NCBI RefSeq assembly: GCF_900230185.1
Contig: NZ_OCSR01000001.1
Span: forward strand, 3,658,001 to 3,722,000
Source of the DNA: Burkholderia sp. OK233
Lineage (GTDB): Bacteria > Pseudomonadota > Gammaproteobacteria > Burkholderiales > Burkholderiaceae
Direction of reading: 5' to 3'
Length of the DNA stretch: 64,000 bases
Part shown: positions 8,722-16,865 of the stretch, piece by piece
Layout: each line of letters starts with the position of its first letter
Numbering within the stretch: the stretch's first letter is position 1
The notes under the pieces: model-generated
What the model was told of the DNA's origin: nothing
Seen by the model: the letters and a program-made list of their open reading frames with translations, nothing else
Databases searched by the model: none
Translations under genes and position numbers: made by a program

Positions 8722-10038
8722 TCAAGCGTAGGCAGTCTTCCGAGCCGACACCAGTGCCAGATAACACACCGCTCCAATCGCCAACGCGGGCAACGTAGCG
8801 CCCAGATTCGGCAGCCATTGATTGATCGCCTGATACGCCACGATCCCGATTGCCCACGACGCGAACGCGCTCAGATGCCAGCCGCCCGAGAAGCCGTAAC
8901 GGCCACGCACGTCGCCGAGCACGGCGGCTTCAATGCGACGTTTGCGCACGATGAAGTGATCCACCAGCACCACGCCGAACAGCGGCGCGAACACCGAGCC
9001 GATCAGCAGAAGGAAGTTCTGATACTTCGCCATCGGCACGAGCAAGGCGATCGCCGTGCACAGCGCGCCGAATGCTGCCGACAACAACGGCACGCTGCCG
9101 CGTGTCCAGAACGTGCCGGTCGAGACCGCTGCCGAGTGGATATCGGCGAACGCGTTGTCCACTTCGTCGATCAGGATCAGCAGCAGGGCGAGGCCGCCGC
9201 CCGCTTGCGCCAGCGCGCCGGTCAGCAGCGCATCGCCACCGCCCGCCGCGAGACCGTAGATCGCGCCGAGCGCGTAAAACCAGATGTTCGCAATGCCATA
9301 GCCGAGCAGCGTGCCGCGGAAGGTTTCGCCGGGGCGTCGGCCGAAACGCGTGTAGTCGGCGATCAGCGGCAGCCACGAGAGCGGCATCGCGACCACCAGA
9401 TCGATTGCGCCGCCAAACGACATCTCACCGGTGCCCGGACGGCGCATCAATTCGGCCAGATCATGCTTGGCAAGCAGATTCCACGAGAGCCACGCGGCGC
9501 CCGCCAGCAGCAGCCAGATGCCCCACGTACGCAGAAACCGGCGCACGAACGACAGCGGTCCGCTAATGGCCAGCAGCGTCGCGAGCAAACCGAAGATCAC
9601 GGTCCAGATCAATGGCATCGAGAAACCGAAAGCCTGCTTGGCGAGCGCATCGGCGGAATCGCGCATCACGATCACCTCGAACGACCCCCAGCCGACCAGT
9701 TGCACCGCGTTCAACACAGCCGGCACCGAGGCGCCGCGCACACCGAGCGTCGGCCGCAGGGACGACATCGCCGCGAGCCCCGTATCCGTGCCGATCACGC
9801 CGGCGAGCGCCAACAATACGACGCCGATCACGCTACCGATCACGATCGCCAGCAACGCATGCGGCAGCGACAGCCCCGGCACCAGCAACGCGCCCGCCTG
9901 CGCGACCAGCAGACCGATGCCGAGCGAGAACCAGAGCGCGAAAGCGTCGCCGGTGCGGAACGCGCGGCGCGCGTCGGGCACCGGCGTGAGTGGTGCGTAG
10001 GTGGAGCCGGCGTCGCCGGCGAGTGGATCTTGTGCCAT
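8722..10038 (-). CDS. NCS1-family permease (CodB/CytX-like)
   Basis: 438 residues with about twelve hydrophobic helices. The family layout is clear: a cytoplasmic N-terminus ending in FALWFSLGIGLLVAQAGA, the stretch VGWGSFEVIVMRD, SWLPLIADYTRFGR in the middle, and DEVDNAFADIHSAAVS. NCS1 carriers import nucleobases, hydroxymethylpyrimidine or related compounds with a cation. The sequence resembles the thiamine-precursor carrier CytX, but I see no TPP-riboswitch core (CTGAGA...ACCTGATC) upstream. Its position converging on gbuA leaves open that it imports a guanidino compound instead; this is inference. Confidence 0.85.
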   Translation of the reverse strand: MAQDPLAGDAGSTYAPLTPVPDARRAFRTGDAFALWFSLGIGLLVAQAGALLVPGLSLPHALLAIVIGSVIGVVLLALAGVIGTDTGLAAMSSLRPTLGVRGASVPAVLNAVQLVGWGSFEVIVMRDSADALAKQAFGFSMPLIWTVIFGLLATLLAISGPLSFVRRFLRTWGIWLLLAGAAWLSWNLLAKHDLAELMRRPGTGEMSFGGAIDLVVAMPLSWLPLIADYTRFGRRPGETFRGTLLGYGIANIWFYALGAIYGLAAGGGDALLTGALAQAGGGLALLLILIDEVDNAFADIHSAAVSTGTFWTRGSVPLLSAAFGALCTAIALLVPMAKYQNFLLLIGSVFAPLFGVVLVDHFIVRKRRIEAAVLGDVRGRYGFSGGWHLSAFASWAIGIVAYQAINQWLPNLGATLPALAIGAVCYLALVSARKTAYA

Positions 10039-10309
10039 CTAATCTTGTCCCTGTTGGTGTTGCTTGTGCGTTCGGTATTGCTTGTATGTTCGCGTGCGAT
10101 GCCGGTGTTGCCGGCCAATCCGCGCGCGATGTTAGCCTGTCAGGCTGTCGGCGAGATTACTGGCCAATCGGCGGGCTCATCGCCAGAGCGCCGTCACTGT
10201 CATAATGCAGGTCGTCGCCCGCATCCCTGCGTGCCGGCTTTACTCACCGGCAGCACGCCGCCTTCACACGGACCGCGTCCGGAAAAGCCGAGATTATCCC
10301 CAAAACGTC

Positions 10310-11623
10310 ATGTTTGAAGAAACCCGTGCCAATGTTCCGCTCGCCGAACGCCTGCGGCCCCGCAATATCGACGAAGTGATCGGCCAGAAGCACCTGCTCG
10401 GCCCGAACAAGCCGTTGCGGGTCGCTTTCGAATCTGGCGAAGCCCATTCGATGATCCTCTGGGGCCCGCCCGGCGTCGGCAAAACCACGCTCGCGCGGCT
10501 CATGGCCGACGCGTTTCATGCCGAGTTCATCGCGTTGTCCGCAGTGCTCTCGGGCGTGAAGGATATCCGCGAAGCCGTCGAGACCGCGCAGATTCATCGC
10601 GCGAACGGGCACCAGACACTGGTGTTCGTCGACGAAGTGCATCGCTTCAACAAGAGTCAGCAGGACGCGTTCTTGCCGCACGTCGAGTCGGGGCTGTTCG
10701 TGTTCGTCGGCGCGACGACCGAGAATCCATCGTTCGAGGTGAATAGCGCGTTGCTCTCGCGAGCCGCTGTCTATGTGCTGAAAAGCCTCACCGACGAAGA
10801 ACAGCGCGAACTGCTCGACCGCGCGCAAAAAGAACTCGGCGGCCTCACGTTCACCGACGAAGCTAGCGACGCCCTGATCGGTTCCGCCGATGGCGACGGC
10901 CGCAAGCTGCTGAACAACCTGGAAATCGTCGCGCGCGCGGCGGCGCAGCAGAAGAGCACCGAAATCGACGGCGCGTTGCTCGGCAGCGCGCTCGCCGAGA
11001 ATCTGCGCCGCTTCGACAAGGGCGGCGACGCATTCTACGACCAGATCAGCGCGTTGCATAAATCGGTGCGCGGCAGCAGCCCGGACGGCGCGCTCTACTG
11101 GTTCTGCCGCATGCTCGACGGCGGCGCGGATCCGCGTTATCTGGCGCGGCGCATCGTGCGGATGGCGTGGGAAGACATCGGCCTCGCCGACCCGCGCGCG
11201 GCTCGCATCGCGCTTGACGCGTCCGAAACCTACGAGCGTCTCGGCACGCCCGAAGGCGAACTGGCGCTGGCGCAGGCGATCATCTATCTGGCGGTCGCGC
11301 CGAAGTCGAACGCGGGGTACAACGCGTACAACGAGGCTCGCCGGTTCGTGAGCAAAGACCAGTCGCGCGGCGTGCCCGTGCATCTGCGTAACGCGCCGAC
11401 CAAGCTGATGAAGGAGCTCGGCTACGGTCACGAATACCGCTATGCGCACGACGAACCCGATGCCTACGCGGCCGGCGAGACCTATCTGCCGGACAACATG
11501 CGCGACCCGCATTGGTACGAGCCGACGGCGCGCGGTCTTGAAGGCAAGATCGGCGACAAGATGGCGCGTCTGGCCGAGCTCGACGCGCAGTGGCGCAGCG
11601 AGAACAAGCCGAAGAAGGGCTGA
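10310..11623 (+). CDS. rarA: Replication-associated recombination protein A (RarA/MgsA)
   Basis: AAA+ ATPase acting at stalled replication forks. 437 residues. Walker A GPPGVGKTT at 52-60, Walker B with DEVH at 108-111, and sensor 1 region FVGATTENPSFEVNSALLSR. The C-terminal half has the tetramerisation domain sequence (KSVRGSSPDGALYWFCRML, RRIVRMAWEDIG). The ATG at 10310 is chosen because the protein then begins MFEETRANVPLAERLRPRN, as in the family; the open frame extends 35 codons further without support. serS follows, the order seen in E. coli. Confidence 0.95.
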   Translation: MFEETRANVPLAERLRPRNIDEVIGQKHLLGPNKPLRVAFESGEAHSMILWGPPGVGKTTLARLMADAFHAEFIALSAVLSGVKDIREAVETAQIHRANGHQTLVFVDEVHRFNKSQQDAFLPHVESGLFVFVGATTENPSFEVNSALLSRAAVYVLKSLTDEEQRELLDRAQKELGGLTFTDEASDALIGSADGDGRKLLNNLEIVARAAAQQKSTEIDGALLGSALAENLRRFDKGGDAFYDQISALHKSVRGSSPDGALYWFCRMLDGGADPRYLARRIVRMAWEDIGLADPRAARIALDASETYERLGTPEGELALAQAIIYLAVAPKSNAGYNAYNEARRFVSKDQSRGVPVHLRNAPTKLMKELGYGHEYRYAHDEPDAYAAGETYLPDNMRDPHWYEPTARGLEGKIGDKMARLAELDAQWRSENKPKKG

Positions 11624-11759
11624 ACCTTTTCGCCTGGGCTTCGGCGGCCGTTTCAGATGCCGTGTCGCCATTCCGCACGCCTTGACCATCTAACGCACCG
11701 GCCGCCCGCGCCGGTGCGCTAAAATCGCTGCTTCATACAACGAACACCCGCCCCATCCC

Positions 11760-13055
11760 ATGCTCGACATCCAGCTGCTGCGCAAAGACCTCGACGGCGT
11801 CGCCAAACGCCTCGCCGACCGCGGCTATACCCTCGACGTGGCGGCCTTTACCGCGCTCGAAGCGGAACGCCGCGACACCCAGACCCGTACCGAAGAGATG
11901 CAGGCGCGCCGCAACACCCTGTCGAAGCAGATCGGCGGGATGAAAGGGCGGGGCGAGGATACGTCGGCGCTGATGGCGGAAGTGGGCGGTATCGGCGACG
12001 GGATGAAGGCGTCGGCGGCCAAGCTGGACGACATCCAGAAGCGTTTGTCCGACCTGCTACAGGGCGTGCCGAACCTGCCGCACGAAAGCGTGCCCGCAGG
12101 CAAGGACGAAACCGAAAACGTCGAAGTGCGCCGCTGGGGCACGCCGCGCCAGTTCGATTTCGAGGTGAAGGATCACGTCGACGTCGGCACGCCGCTCGGC
12201 CTCGATTTCGAGACCGGCGCGAAACTGTCGGGTGCGCGTTTCACGTTGCTGCGTGGACAGATTGCGCGGCTGCATCGCGCGCTGGCGCAGTTCATGATCG
12301 ACACGCACACGCTGCATCACGGCTATACCGAGGTGTACACGCCGTATATCGTGAACCCGGAAATTCTGTACGGCACCGGCCAACTGCCGAAATTCGCCGA
12401 CGACATGTTTCGCGTCGAGAAGGGCGGTGACGAGAACACGGTCACGCAGTATCTGATTTCGACGTCGGAAATTTCGCTGACGAACACGGTGCGCGACAGC
12501 ATCGTCGAAGCGGACACGTTGCCGATCAAGCTGACCGCGCATTCGCCGTGCTTCCGCTCGGAAGCGGGTTCGTATGGCCGCGATACGCGTGGGCTGATTC
12601 GCCAGCATCAGTTCGACAAGGTCGAAATGGTGCAGATCGTCGCGCCGGAAGCGTCGTATGACGCGCTGGAGCAAATGGTCAGCCACGCTGAGGCGATTCT
12701 GCAGAAGCTTGAGCTGCCGTACCGAGTGATTACGCTGTGCACGGGCGACATGGGTTTCTCGGCTGCCAAGACGTATGACCTGGAAGTGTGGGTGCCTGCG
12801 CAGAATACGTATCGCGAGATATCGAGCTGCTCGAACACGGAGTCGTTCCAGGCTCGCCGGATGCAGGCGCGCTTCCGCAATGCGCAGGGCAAGCCGGAGC
12901 TGGTGCATACGCTGAACGGTTCGGGTCTGGCGGTTGGCCGGACGCTCGTGGCTGTGCTTGAAAATTTCCAGAACGCGGATGGCTCGGTGACGGTGCCGGT
13001 GGCGCTGCGTCCTTACCTCGGTGGGGTGGAACGGCTGGCAGTGCCGGCGGCTTGA
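11760..13055 (+). CDS. serS: Serine-tRNA ligase
   Basis: Charges tRNA-Ser, class II synthetase. 431 residues, the usual length. The N-terminal ~105 residues form the long antiparallel coiled coil that grips the tRNA's extra arm (TQTRTEEMQARRNTLSKQI). Motif 2 is at SPCFRSEAGSYGRDTRG and motif 3 at LNGSGLAVGRTLVAVLEN. It lies 136 bp after rarA and immediately before a tRNA-Ser gene. Confidence 0.97.
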   Translation: MLDIQLLRKDLDGVAKRLADRGYTLDVAAFTALEAERRDTQTRTEEMQARRNTLSKQIGGMKGRGEDTSALMAEVGGIGDGMKASAAKLDDIQKRLSDLLQGVPNLPHESVPAGKDETENVEVRRWGTPRQFDFEVKDHVDVGTPLGLDFETGAKLSGARFTLLRGQIARLHRALAQFMIDTHTLHHGYTEVYTPYIVNPEILYGTGQLPKFADDMFRVEKGGDENTVTQYLISTSEISLTNTVRDSIVEADTLPIKLTAHSPCFRSEAGSYGRDTRGLIRQHQFDKVEMVQIVAPEASYDALEQMVSHAEAILQKLELPYRVITLCTGDMGFSAAKTYDLEVWVPAQNTYREISSCSNTESFQARRMQARFRNAQGKPELVHTLNGSGLAVGRTLVAVLENFQNADGSVTVPVALRPYLGGVERLAVPAA

Positions 13056-13201
13056 TGCCGCTACCGATTGCCAAGTCCCTTTGAAATTTTTTGGTCGAGG
13101 GGCTTGGAAATCGGATTCAGCTGTTCTATAATCTTTCTCTCCCAAGCAACGACCCGCTTGGATCTGACGAAATAGCCTTGTTGCTGTGAGTTGGAAGACC
13201 C

Positions 13202-13291
13202 GGAAAGGTGGCAGAGTGGTCGAATGCGCTGGACTCGAAATCCAGTGTACCTTTAGGGGTACCGTGAGTTCGAATCTCACCCTTTCCGCCA
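13202..13291 (+). tRNA. tRNA-Ser (anticodon CGA)
   Basis: 90 bases including an encoded CCA. Acceptor stem GGAAAGG pairs perfectly with CCTTTCC. The anticodon arm is CTGGA-CTCGAAA-TCCAG, giving anticodon CGA for UCG codons. A long variable arm (GTACC...GGTAC) identifies serine, and the T arm GTGAG-TTCGAAT-CTCAC is canonical. Confidence 0.97.
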
Positions 13292-13296
13292 AATTT

Positions 13297-13334
13297 AAAA
13301 ACCCCCGCTGAACGAAAGTTCAGCGGGGGTTTTG
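13297..13334 (+). terminator. Rho-independent terminator after tRNA-Ser
   Basis: AAAACCCCCGCTGAAC pairs with GTTCAGCGGGGGTTTT around a GAAA loop, a 16-bp perfect stem ending in a T run. It also faces the converging gene at 13377. Confidence 0.92.
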
Positions 13335-13376
13335 CTTTTTGGTCAGCCTTTGGGTCGTTTGAATCGCGTGCCCGGA

Positions 13377-13895
13377 TCAGAAGCCGTGCCAAACAGAAAG
13401 CGTCGCACCCGTGTCGTGCGAATGGAGAACTGCCACACGTGCTGTTCCAGAAAAGACCCAGTCGTTGACGGTCAACGACAGCCTTCGCTGCGGTTGAGCA
13501 CCGAGCGTTAGAGTCGCGTTCGGCAACTGGACTATCGAGAGTTGCGGCGCCGTCGACGGACCCAGATTGAGATAACTTGATGCCTGCTGCGGTGCCGCCT
13601 CAGGCGTCGGTGTGGCGTTACCCGCGCCAAATTGGAAATCGTGGGTCGCCTGCGTGCTATAGAAATTATCGATCTGCGCGTAAAACGGCTTTCCCTGATC
13701 CGACTGATATTCCATTTCATAGCGGAGCAGATATCGTTGCGGTTCCGGAATGGGCGGAACAACCGTCTCGGGCAGCGGCGCGATACTCGCAACTGTCATC
13801 TCTTCGGGCGGGTCGGTGGCAAGGCCACCCGCGAACGCATATCCGTTCAGAATAAGGAATATTGCGCCGACAATCCTTTCGTTCAGGCAGGTCAT
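13377..13895 (-). CDS. Exported protein of unknown function
   Basis: 172 residues, not recognised. An N-terminal signal peptide (MTCLNERIVGAIFLILNG, probably cut after AFA) is followed by a Pro-rich segment (PLPETVVPPIPEP) and then an alternating polar/hydrophobic pattern suggesting beta strands. Of two ATGs (13901 and 13895), the second has GGAGG at a proper 7-base distance; the first would have only 2 bases. It may be a surface or periplasmic protein. The gene lies alone between the tRNA-Ser terminator and an AT-rich gap. Confidence 0.6.
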   Translation of the reverse strand: MTCLNERIVGAIFLILNGYAFAGGLATDPPEEMTVASIAPLPETVVPPIPEPQRYLLRYEMEYQSDQGKPFYAQIDNFYSTQATHDFQFGAGNATPTPEAAPQQASSYLNLGPSTAPQLSIVQLPNATLTLGAQPQRRLSLTVNDWVFSGTARVAVLHSHDTGATLSVWHGF

Positions 13896-14651
13896 GACCA
13901 TGCCTCCAATGAAGGAATTGAAACGTCACGCTAATGACCGCTATGCCTGAATGGACCGCCGACCGCCCCTGCAATTTCTTTTTTATCAATACATTGTAGT
14001 CAGCCATTCGCTTCTGGCTAGCAATGTATGCAACGCCCCCGTGCTCCGGAGATTGATGCGGGACACGGCACGGCCTGGCGCGCGAGCGAGCCAGGCCGGC
14101 GCCTTGAACACATTGGATATGAAACGTTAATTTGAATCGATCGACGTTCTCGGCCTTTGTCCCTGCTGTCGCTGACGAGGGGATCATTTGATCATTGCGC
14201 TCCCCGCATCGCCCGTTTGATCGCACGGAGTGGCTTCCTTCACGACTCAACTCCGCTTCATCCCAAACGAAGCAAAAAGAAGCAAGCACAGCACCGAATT
14301 TATGCCATTCACATAATTGACATGTATTTTCTCGATCGCATGGACGAATTCACTTGCCGCCGACGCACGAATTGAAAGCAACTAGAAAATAATCCGATGC
14401 CTTTTTGTCATAAATATTTCCGCCTGAATTCGACACGCGCAGCCATTGCCCACTAGATCGATTCGAGTTCGTGACCCACTGAATTATGGTGAAAAATAAG
14501 TCGCACTTCCCCAGTCGCCTGAGTGCCTGTAAAGTCATACAGCGTTTTCGCGTCGAGCCCAAAAACACAGACGCCAAACGCACCGCCACAACGATGTCCC
14601 GAACAGTTTGCAAGACCAGTTTTGTAAAACAGGCTTCAAAAGGGGATTCAC
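13896..14651. other. AT-rich intergenic stretch without a supported gene
   Basis: About 750 bp, clearly richer in A and T than the core genes around it. It holds an inverted repeat with a perfect 9-bp stem (CGGCCTGGC at 14071-14079, GCCAGGCCG at 14090-14098) but no T run. Several short open frames exist on both strands; none has a good ribosome site and a recognisable product. Promoters for the two flanking divergent genes should lie within it. Confidence 0.6.
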
Positions 14652-15410
14652 ATGTCAGTCGGCAATACGGTCGTTGACGCGACCAAAAGCAGCACGAAAT
14701 ACAAAGTCATCAAGTGGTCGATTATCGGGCTGTGCATCGCCATCGGTGCGCCGCTCGCCATCCTGCTGGTCAAAGGCCTGGTCGGTCTGATCCTCGCGGC
14801 GGTGATCGGGCTTGCGGCGATCAACTTCGGTCCCGTTCTCGCCATGAAGTTCGCGAACCAGAAGGTCAAGATGTTCGTGAACGAAGCGAAGTCGAACCCG
14901 ATCGAGACGCTCTATAACGAACTGGCCGAAAAGCAGGAAGGCGCCGAGCGGTTCAAGAAAAGCATCACCGACTTCCGCACCGAAGTGAAAAACTTCGAAG
15001 ATAAAACCGCGCAGTTCAAAAAGCAGTATCCCGAAGACGCGGCTCGTTTTGAGACCCAACTCGCGACGATGAGAAAACTGCTCGCGTTTCGCGAGGGGCG
15101 CTATAAGCAGGTTCAGGACGAACTCAAGCGATTCTCCGACGCGATCGATCGGGCCAAAGCGCTGTGGGACATGTCGCAATCCGCGCAACGCATGAACAAG
15201 ATCGCCGGCATGCAAACCAGCGACACTTTCGCGCAAATCAAAACCGACGCCGCGCTCGACTCCGTGATGAACTCGGTCAACAAGGCATTTTCCGAAATGG
15301 AAACGTCGCTGATGGAAAGCGCGGAAGTGCAGCAAGCCAAGGCCGCTACCGAGATGGGCGCTATCAGTCCGCCCGCCCAGCAACTCGGCTCGCCTGCGGC
15401 ACCCAAGTAA
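14652..15410 (+). CDS. Membrane-anchored coiled-coil protein of unknown function
   Basis: 252 residues, not recognised as a named family. Residues ~20-62 form two closely spaced hydrophobic helices (KWSIIGLCIAIGAPLAILL and GLVGLILAAVIGLAAINFG), then ~65-190 is charged and helical with coiled-coil character (ELAEKQEGAERFKKSITDF, TMRKLLAFREGRYKQVQDE). A low-complexity Gln/Ala/Pro tail follows. The layout recalls membrane-linked, PspA-like scaffold proteins, but this is shape only. AGGGG lies before the ATG. The next gene starts 42 bases after the stop on the same strand, so the pair is probably one operon. Confidence 0.7.
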   Translation: MSVGNTVVDATKSSTKYKVIKWSIIGLCIAIGAPLAILLVKGLVGLILAAVIGLAAINFGPVLAMKFANQKVKMFVNEAKSNPIETLYNELAEKQEGAERFKKSITDFRTEVKNFEDKTAQFKKQYPEDAARFETQLATMRKLLAFREGRYKQVQDELKRFSDAIDRAKALWDMSQSAQRMNKIAGMQTSDTFAQIKTDAALDSVMNSVNKAFSEMETSLMESAEVQQAKAATEMGAISPPAQQLGSPAAPK

Positions 15411-15452
15411 TCAGGCGCGCATCACTCGACTACTCAACTCGATCAAAAAATA

Positions 15453-16622
15453 ATGAAGAAAATTCTGGGTTCGGTTCTTTTCCTGATCTTGCTGGCTGCC
15501 GGTTGGTATATCCACGAAGGCGGCCTGAAAAATCCGCTTAACAGCAGCCAGAGCGCCGACAAAGACACTGTCGCGGTGAACGGTGGGGTTAACGGAGTAG
15601 ACACCGGCAACCCCAGCAGCGCCGACACCAAAACGCCAGCCCCGAGCAATCCGGACGGTTTCGTGCCCAACAAGGACACGCTGAAGTCGATCTTGAGCAA
15701 CGGTGTCGTGCGCGTCAGCGTCGAAAATCCATCGCGGCCGTTTTACTCGGAAGACAACGGCAAGCCGCAGGGCTTCAACGTCGACTTCGCCAATCTGCTG
15801 TTCGCGCAGAAAGAGTTCACCTCGGGCGACCATCCGACCATCGCGGTCGACACGCGTCACGGCGTGGACACGTATCCGGCGGTCCCCGATCAGCTGACGA
15901 AAACCGACAAGCAGGGTAACGCGGTCGTCGACGTTGCCATGGACGGCTTGACGTTCCCCGACAACACTCCGAGCGGCGTCGTCTATTCGATCCCCTATGT
16001 CGAGGACTTCGGCTATTCGTTGATTGTCGCCAAGGGTTCGCCGGTCCGCTCCGCAGCCGATCTGGCGGGCAAAACGGTCGGCGTGCTGCAGGGCGATCCG
16101 GACGTGAAAGCGTATGTTCAGAAAGCGTTCCCGAATAGCAAAATCGTCGAGTTGTCGGATGCGAGCATCGAAGGTCAGCGCTCGTGGATGTCGCACTTCC
16201 TGGACGAGCATCAGGTCGACGCCATCGTCTACGACTATCCGTTCGGCGTATCGGAGATCAAGGGCACCGACCTGACGTTCGCGGTCACGAAGTTGGACGG
16301 CTCTAACCTCGCCTACAAAATCGGCGTACGCAAGGAAGACAGCGCGTTGCTGATCTACCTGAACTCCGCGATCGCGAAGGTCAAGCAGTCGCCGGCATAT
16401 CTGGACCTGTTGCGTAAATACTTTATCAGCGACCAGGTGCTCACCACCGCTGCGACCGGCGGCGAGAAGACCTACGTGGTCCGTTCCGGCGACACGCTGA
16501 ATGCCATTGCCGCGAGTCAGTTGGGTAGCGGTGCGCGATTTGTGGACGTGCAGAAGCGCAATAACCTGCCGAACCCCAACCTCATCCTCATCGGTCAGCA
16601 CCTGATCATTCCGGTGCGCTGA
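15453..16622 (+). CDS. Solute-binding (SBP family 3) domain protein with C-terminal LysM
   Basis: 389 residues. An N-terminal membrane segment or uncleaved signal (MKKILGSVLFLILLAAGWYI) has no lipobox cysteine. Then a low-complexity linker to ~70, a family-3 extracellular solute-binding domain over ~75-330 (SRPFYSEDNGKPQGFNVDF, YVEDFGYSLIVAKGSPV, AGKTVGVLQGDPDVKAYV), and a LysM domain over ~340-389 (YVVRSGDTLNAIAAS...LIGQHLIIPVR). LysM binds N-acetylglucosamine in peptidoglycan. The combination suggests a wall-tethered ligand sensor rather than a transporter subunit, since no ABC permease is nearby. Likely co-transcribed with the coiled-coil protein upstream. Confidence 0.8.
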   Translation: MKKILGSVLFLILLAAGWYIHEGGLKNPLNSSQSADKDTVAVNGGVNGVDTGNPSSADTKTPAPSNPDGFVPNKDTLKSILSNGVVRVSVENPSRPFYSEDNGKPQGFNVDFANLLFAQKEFTSGDHPTIAVDTRHGVDTYPAVPDQLTKTDKQGNAVVDVAMDGLTFPDNTPSGVVYSIPYVEDFGYSLIVAKGSPVRSAADLAGKTVGVLQGDPDVKAYVQKAFPNSKIVELSDASIEGQRSWMSHFLDEHQVDAIVYDYPFGVSEIKGTDLTFAVTKLDGSNLAYKIGVRKEDSALLIYLNSAIAKVKQSPAYLDLLRKYFISDQVLTTAATGGEKTYVVRSGDTLNAIAASQLGSGARFVDVQKRNNLPNPNLILIGQHLIIPVR

Positions 16623-16865
16623 CGCGGTAGATTTTTCTGCCGGGCCCTCGCGGCCCGGCATGAACAACGCACCCTGATTGGCAATGTGAGCATGCCGCAC
16701 GCCGGCTAGCGCTGTCTCGCCGGGTCGCGTGCCCGTGTCTGCCGCGCAAAATCCGCCAGATTTGCATCCGTTTCAACCCCCACTGCGTAAATCCCCTCAA
16801 GGACGCGCAACCCCCGCCATACCCAACTAACCGACCGCGCGCCCCTGAGACCAGGAGACGCGCCC

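Noticed and set aside
10039..10309. TPP riboswitch before the NCS1 permease
   Set aside because: Neither strand shows the conserved CTGAGA and ACCTGATC elements.
16636..16662. GC-rich hairpin after the SBP-LysM gene as a terminator
   Set aside because: The stem GCCGGGCC/GGCCCGGC is strong, but no T run follows on either strand.
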